Positions 61,260 to 64,000 of a stretch of DNA of 64,000 nucleotides are shown piece by piece (position 1 is the stretch's first letter; the number at the start of each line of letters is the position of its first letter). Location of the stretch: NCBI GenBank assembly GCA_020726505.1, contig JAHLEZ010000010.1, forward strand, positions 1,860,001 through 1,924,000, in the 5' to 3' direction. The notes under the pieces were generated by a model. It did not search any database. It was not told the origin of the DNA and saw only the letters and a list, made by a program, of their open reading frames with translations. Both the position numbers and the translations under genes were made by a program. Origin of the DNA: Leptodontidium sp. MPI-SDFR-AT-0119. Its lineage: Eukaryota > Ascomycota > Leotiomycetes > Helotiales > Leptodontidiaceae.

Positions 61260-61657
61260 CTACGGGCAAGCTCTCCGCAATCCAGTACTAATAGAGCAGA
61301 AATCTGCACCATCCTATCAGATCAATCAGTACATCGTACAACCGGACCACAAATTGAAAGATACATACGCAGCTGACGCCAAATCTCTCACAGAAATCCG
61401 CCTGGTAGCTCTCCTTGTAGCAAGGAGTCTGTCCGAACTGTCCGTGTTGGTTCACACAGCCGTCCATGTCGTTCCAGCAGCAATCCTGGTCAACCCCGCT
61501 GCACTGGGGGATGTGAGCAAGACTTTTTTTTTCCCCCGGGATTTTATGGGGGGTGTGAGGGGAAGGGGGAAGAGGGAAGAAAGAGACTTACGGCCGTGGC
61601 GGTTTGAGTCAATGCCAATACTGCGAAGGCGGACTTGATCAAGGTTGAGAATTGCAT
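61260..61657 (-). CDS. small cysteine-rich secreted protein (84 aa)
   Basis: Too short per exon to appear as a long frame. Exons 61592-61657, 61369-61503 and 61260-61313 join to 255 nt; all junctions are phase 0 with GTAAGT and GTATGT donors. A signal peptide (MQFSTLIKSAFAVLALTQTATA) is followed by a 62-residue mature chain with nine cysteines: 23, 30, 31, 38, 50, 60, 67, 73 and 83, including a CC pair. This size, signal and Cys density (about 15 percent) are typical of fungal secreted effectors or antimicrobial-like proteins; no named fold is recognised. An odd number of cysteines means one may be free or a splice choice is slightly off. Confidence 0.72.
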
Positions 61658-63640
61658 GTTGGATGAGTGGGGTCTTTAGCTTGACGAAGATCTGGTAGAA
61701 GCGGTTGTGAGCTTGAGCTTAGGTGGTGAGATGAAGAAGATGGATGGTTGTTGGAATGAATGCCTGGATGGTGATGAAGATGAGAAGGGAGAGGAATAGC
61801 GATGTCTTAAATACGTGAAGAAACTCTTGTTATTTCCAACATCTTGGCATTTTTACTCGGATACGAGACTTTGGAGAGTCTTGCAGTCTCCATGAGTCGC
61901 AATAACCCGTCCTGTTCTAGCATTGAGTCTGTAAGAACTATATCTTCGAAGCTTGAACATGAGGCAGTTCAATTTACAACTGTTAAATTTGTGGATCTAA
62001 ACCTCCCTCAAAAGGGCTAAACAAACTTTGTCTAAAGGTATAAAAATGTACACCTCGACTTACAAGACTGTGAAATGGACCAATGAATCACCTTTCCCTG
62101 GTGGTGGAATTGTGGGTGTGTCCAAGTTCGGAATACCGAGCAAAGCACCAACGAAAGAGGTTCAAGGGCGGACTGTTCGAGGTTGCCAAGTACCAATCAG
62201 CTGTACGAAAACGGTTCACCTGAGACGTTGTCTTTCCCGTTCGGATGGCAGCTTGGTTCTTTAAAGTGAAGGTAAAGTCTGGTCTCCATGATGTTGCTCA
62301 TGTGTGAAGCAACATGACTCGACACTAAGACTGGCACGCTCAATGGCCCACCAACGAGTCATAATTGGCCTGTATATTGGATTCACTCGAAGTTGAAACA
62401 GCAATCAGCTTACTACTCCTGTTTCGCGCTCGAAAGCCAGTTGGCTCTGAAGAGCGATACGAATATTTACATTTCTATAGTTTGTACTAAAATGTCTTTT
62501 CTTTCCGAAATCGAAAGAACTATCTTAGGTTAATCAGATTCAACGTCCTGAGATGGGCAGGGGGACCATGTGAAGGTTCGTCTAAATTTTTGGAAACCTT
62601 AGATCGAACTTTATCTGATCCAAATCCCAATTACTCGTAAACAGGGGAGTTAAGCTTTATTCTAGAACATAGAAGTCAAGCTAAATTCGTACCTGGCCTT
62701 GGAAGACTGTTTGAATCTCACCAGGGGATGGGTAAATGGCAACAGGGAGACGATTCCAAAGTGACCTGGATATGCACGTGGCGAAGCTCGAATCATTTAC
62801 TACCTAGCACTTTTGATGCATGAATGGAGCCCCAATGTCCCACATACCGGGAAACTTAGAGTCGACTCCTGGTGTCTTGACTCTTGTGGCTTCAAAAGAA
62901 TTAGAAGCCTAGTAGCCACTTGACTGCCACTTACATGATGATGATATGCGAGGTTTCAGATCAAAGGACTCGTGGTCGTTTTCTTTTTTTGCCTGAAGAA
63001 GAATACAAGTCCGGCCAAGAATAATTTGTCAATATCAAGTGTTGAAATCCCGTGCTGTTTGTGATTGATGGGGAGTAGGATAATAGTGTCAGTGGCATGG
63101 TACACCGAATACTCCGCAATGGAGGTGTTTTAGCGTGCTGCGCTGTTGGTGATAAGCAAGGATGTTAAATGTCGTTGGGTCGAGATGTAAGCCCAAAGTC
63201 AACCACTGGATGCTTGGAAGCTCCTGTAAAGTTTGACTGTTGTGGACTTATACTGAATGTGAAGAGAATCTTACCGGTGCACTTACGGGACTGGAGAGAC
63301 CTGCAAAACTGAGCTTGAGCTCGAGATTTGTTTAATTTAGGAGACGACACAGCTGGCAAAATAAATGCAAGAGCGAGGAACTAGATGTCTAAGGGTAATA
63401 TTTGAATTGCGTATTTGGGTATTACTAAAATGGATTCTATCAACAGCTGGATACAAATTATATCGCAGGAATACCGCGACTTGTTTGACATGAGAGCAAG
63501 GCTTGAATCAGACCAGAGCTGCGGACGGGGAAATCTAAAAGGACACCGATATTGGAATCGATCGCTGAAATCTGTGTCGGACAGGCACCATCTTCCATGA
63601 TATTAGGCTCTGTCCTGCTTGCTCTCGCCATGCTCCGCAC
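61658..63640. other. intergenic 2.0 kb, no gene seen
   Basis: Promoter side of the cysteine-rich gene and 3' flank of the amino-acid transporter. Frames of up to 78 codons (for example 62028-62264) lack recognisable features. Confidence 0.5.
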
Positions 63641-64000
63641 CTAGTGACCGGAGGAGTTTGAATTATCTGCACAGGAGAAGGCGCTCCCTATTAAAATTAG
63701 CGTTTGATCGTACGACAAAGTTCGGGGAAAACTTACCAATGAGACCGTTCGCATAAGCATCGATGATCAACTGTACAGTTGCATATGTTCCACCAACGCA
63801 GAGAAATGCTCCAAGAGGGGGCAGGATGCAATGTGCATAGTAGATGGCCTTCTGTCCAATGCTGCCAGTTCTGTATGAACCATGGTCATAAAGCCACAAG
63901 CAACCTGGGAGGGCAATAGCCAGGGGAGCGAAACAAACGGATCCGGTCAGAGCAATCAGGTAGTTGAAAATCGGGATCGCCTCAGCAAGAATGAAAGAGA
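63641..64000 (-). CDS. amino-acid transporter, Aa_trans/AAAP family, C-terminal part (partial)
   Basis: The gene enters from beyond the right edge; only the 3' end is present. Exons 63737-64000 (open to the window end) and 63641-63687, with a 49-bp intron. The protein part contains AEAIPIFNYLIALTGSVCFA and PLAIALPGCLWLYDHGSYRTG, which match the last helices of fungal Mtr/AVT-type neutral amino-acid transporters, then a further two hydrophobic helices (APPLGAFLCVGGT-like, AYANGLIG) and a short Ser/Asn-rich tail. Plasma membrane or vacuole cannot be told from this part. Confidence 0.85.

Overview
The window is nuclear DNA of a filamentous ascomycete (Pezizomycotina). The evidence is many short spliceosomal introns (about 45-165 bp, GTAAGT/GTATGT-type donors, CTAAC/CTAAT-like branch sites), eukaryote-only genes (CCT chaperonin, CDK1, HECT ligase, REI1) and families typical of these fungi: Zn2Cys6 regulators, AcuK-type factor, acetamidase-type amidase, MFS permeases, CBM1 and a 2EXR-domain protein. 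A leotiomycete (Helotiales-like) is my best guess from the 2EXR protein and small membrane proteins, but this is inference. I rebuilt exon structures by hand. Splice phases and totals divisible by three support the models, but no transcript data were available.

Layout: 0.8-2.9 kb CCCH/2EXR protein (-); 4.5-6.4 kb CCT5 chaperonin subunit (-), beginning with two micro-exons; 8.3-8.5 kb small membrane protein (-); a gene-poor 4 kb stretch; 12.7-14.7 kb MFS sugar permease (+); another gene-poor 5 kb; 19.7-21.6 kb zinc-finger/coiled-coil protein (-); 22.3-24.1 kb REI1 60S biogenesis factor (-), divergent from a 1,300-aa AZUL-HECT ubiquitin ligase at 24.7-28.8 kb (+); 30.3-31.9 kb atypical saccharopine-dehydrogenase-like protein (+); 33.0-35.3 kb eight-exon amidase (-); 36.9-37.7 kb secreted protein made only of three CBM1-like modules (+); 38.6-39.8 kb AlkB-type dioxygenase (-), divergent from CDK1 at 40.4-41.5 kb (+); 42.6 kb 53-aa membrane microprotein (-); 44.9-45.7 kb riboflavin kinase (-); 46.7-49.0 kb AcuK-like gluconeogenesis regulator (-); 51.4-51.9 kb Cys-cluster hypothetical protein (-); 53.3-55.8 kb DHA1-type MFS exporter (-), divergent from a Zn2Cys6 regulator at 58.0-60.8 kb (+) with a MITE-like inverted-repeat element between them; 61.3-61.7 kb 84-aa cysteine-rich secreted protein (-); and from 63.6 kb to the window edge the 3' end of an amino-acid transporter (-).

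Most genes are housekeeping and unlinked in function. The exporter/regulator pair (53-61 kb) is the one arrangement suggesting a local functional unit. The most unusual items are the catalytic-domain-free triple-CBM1 protein whose modules coincide with phase-1 introns in cysteine codons, the cysteine-rich secreted protein, the oxidoreductase-like protein without its nucleotide-binding loop, and several micro-exon structures. I found no convincing rRNA, tRNA, CRISPR or complete transposon.
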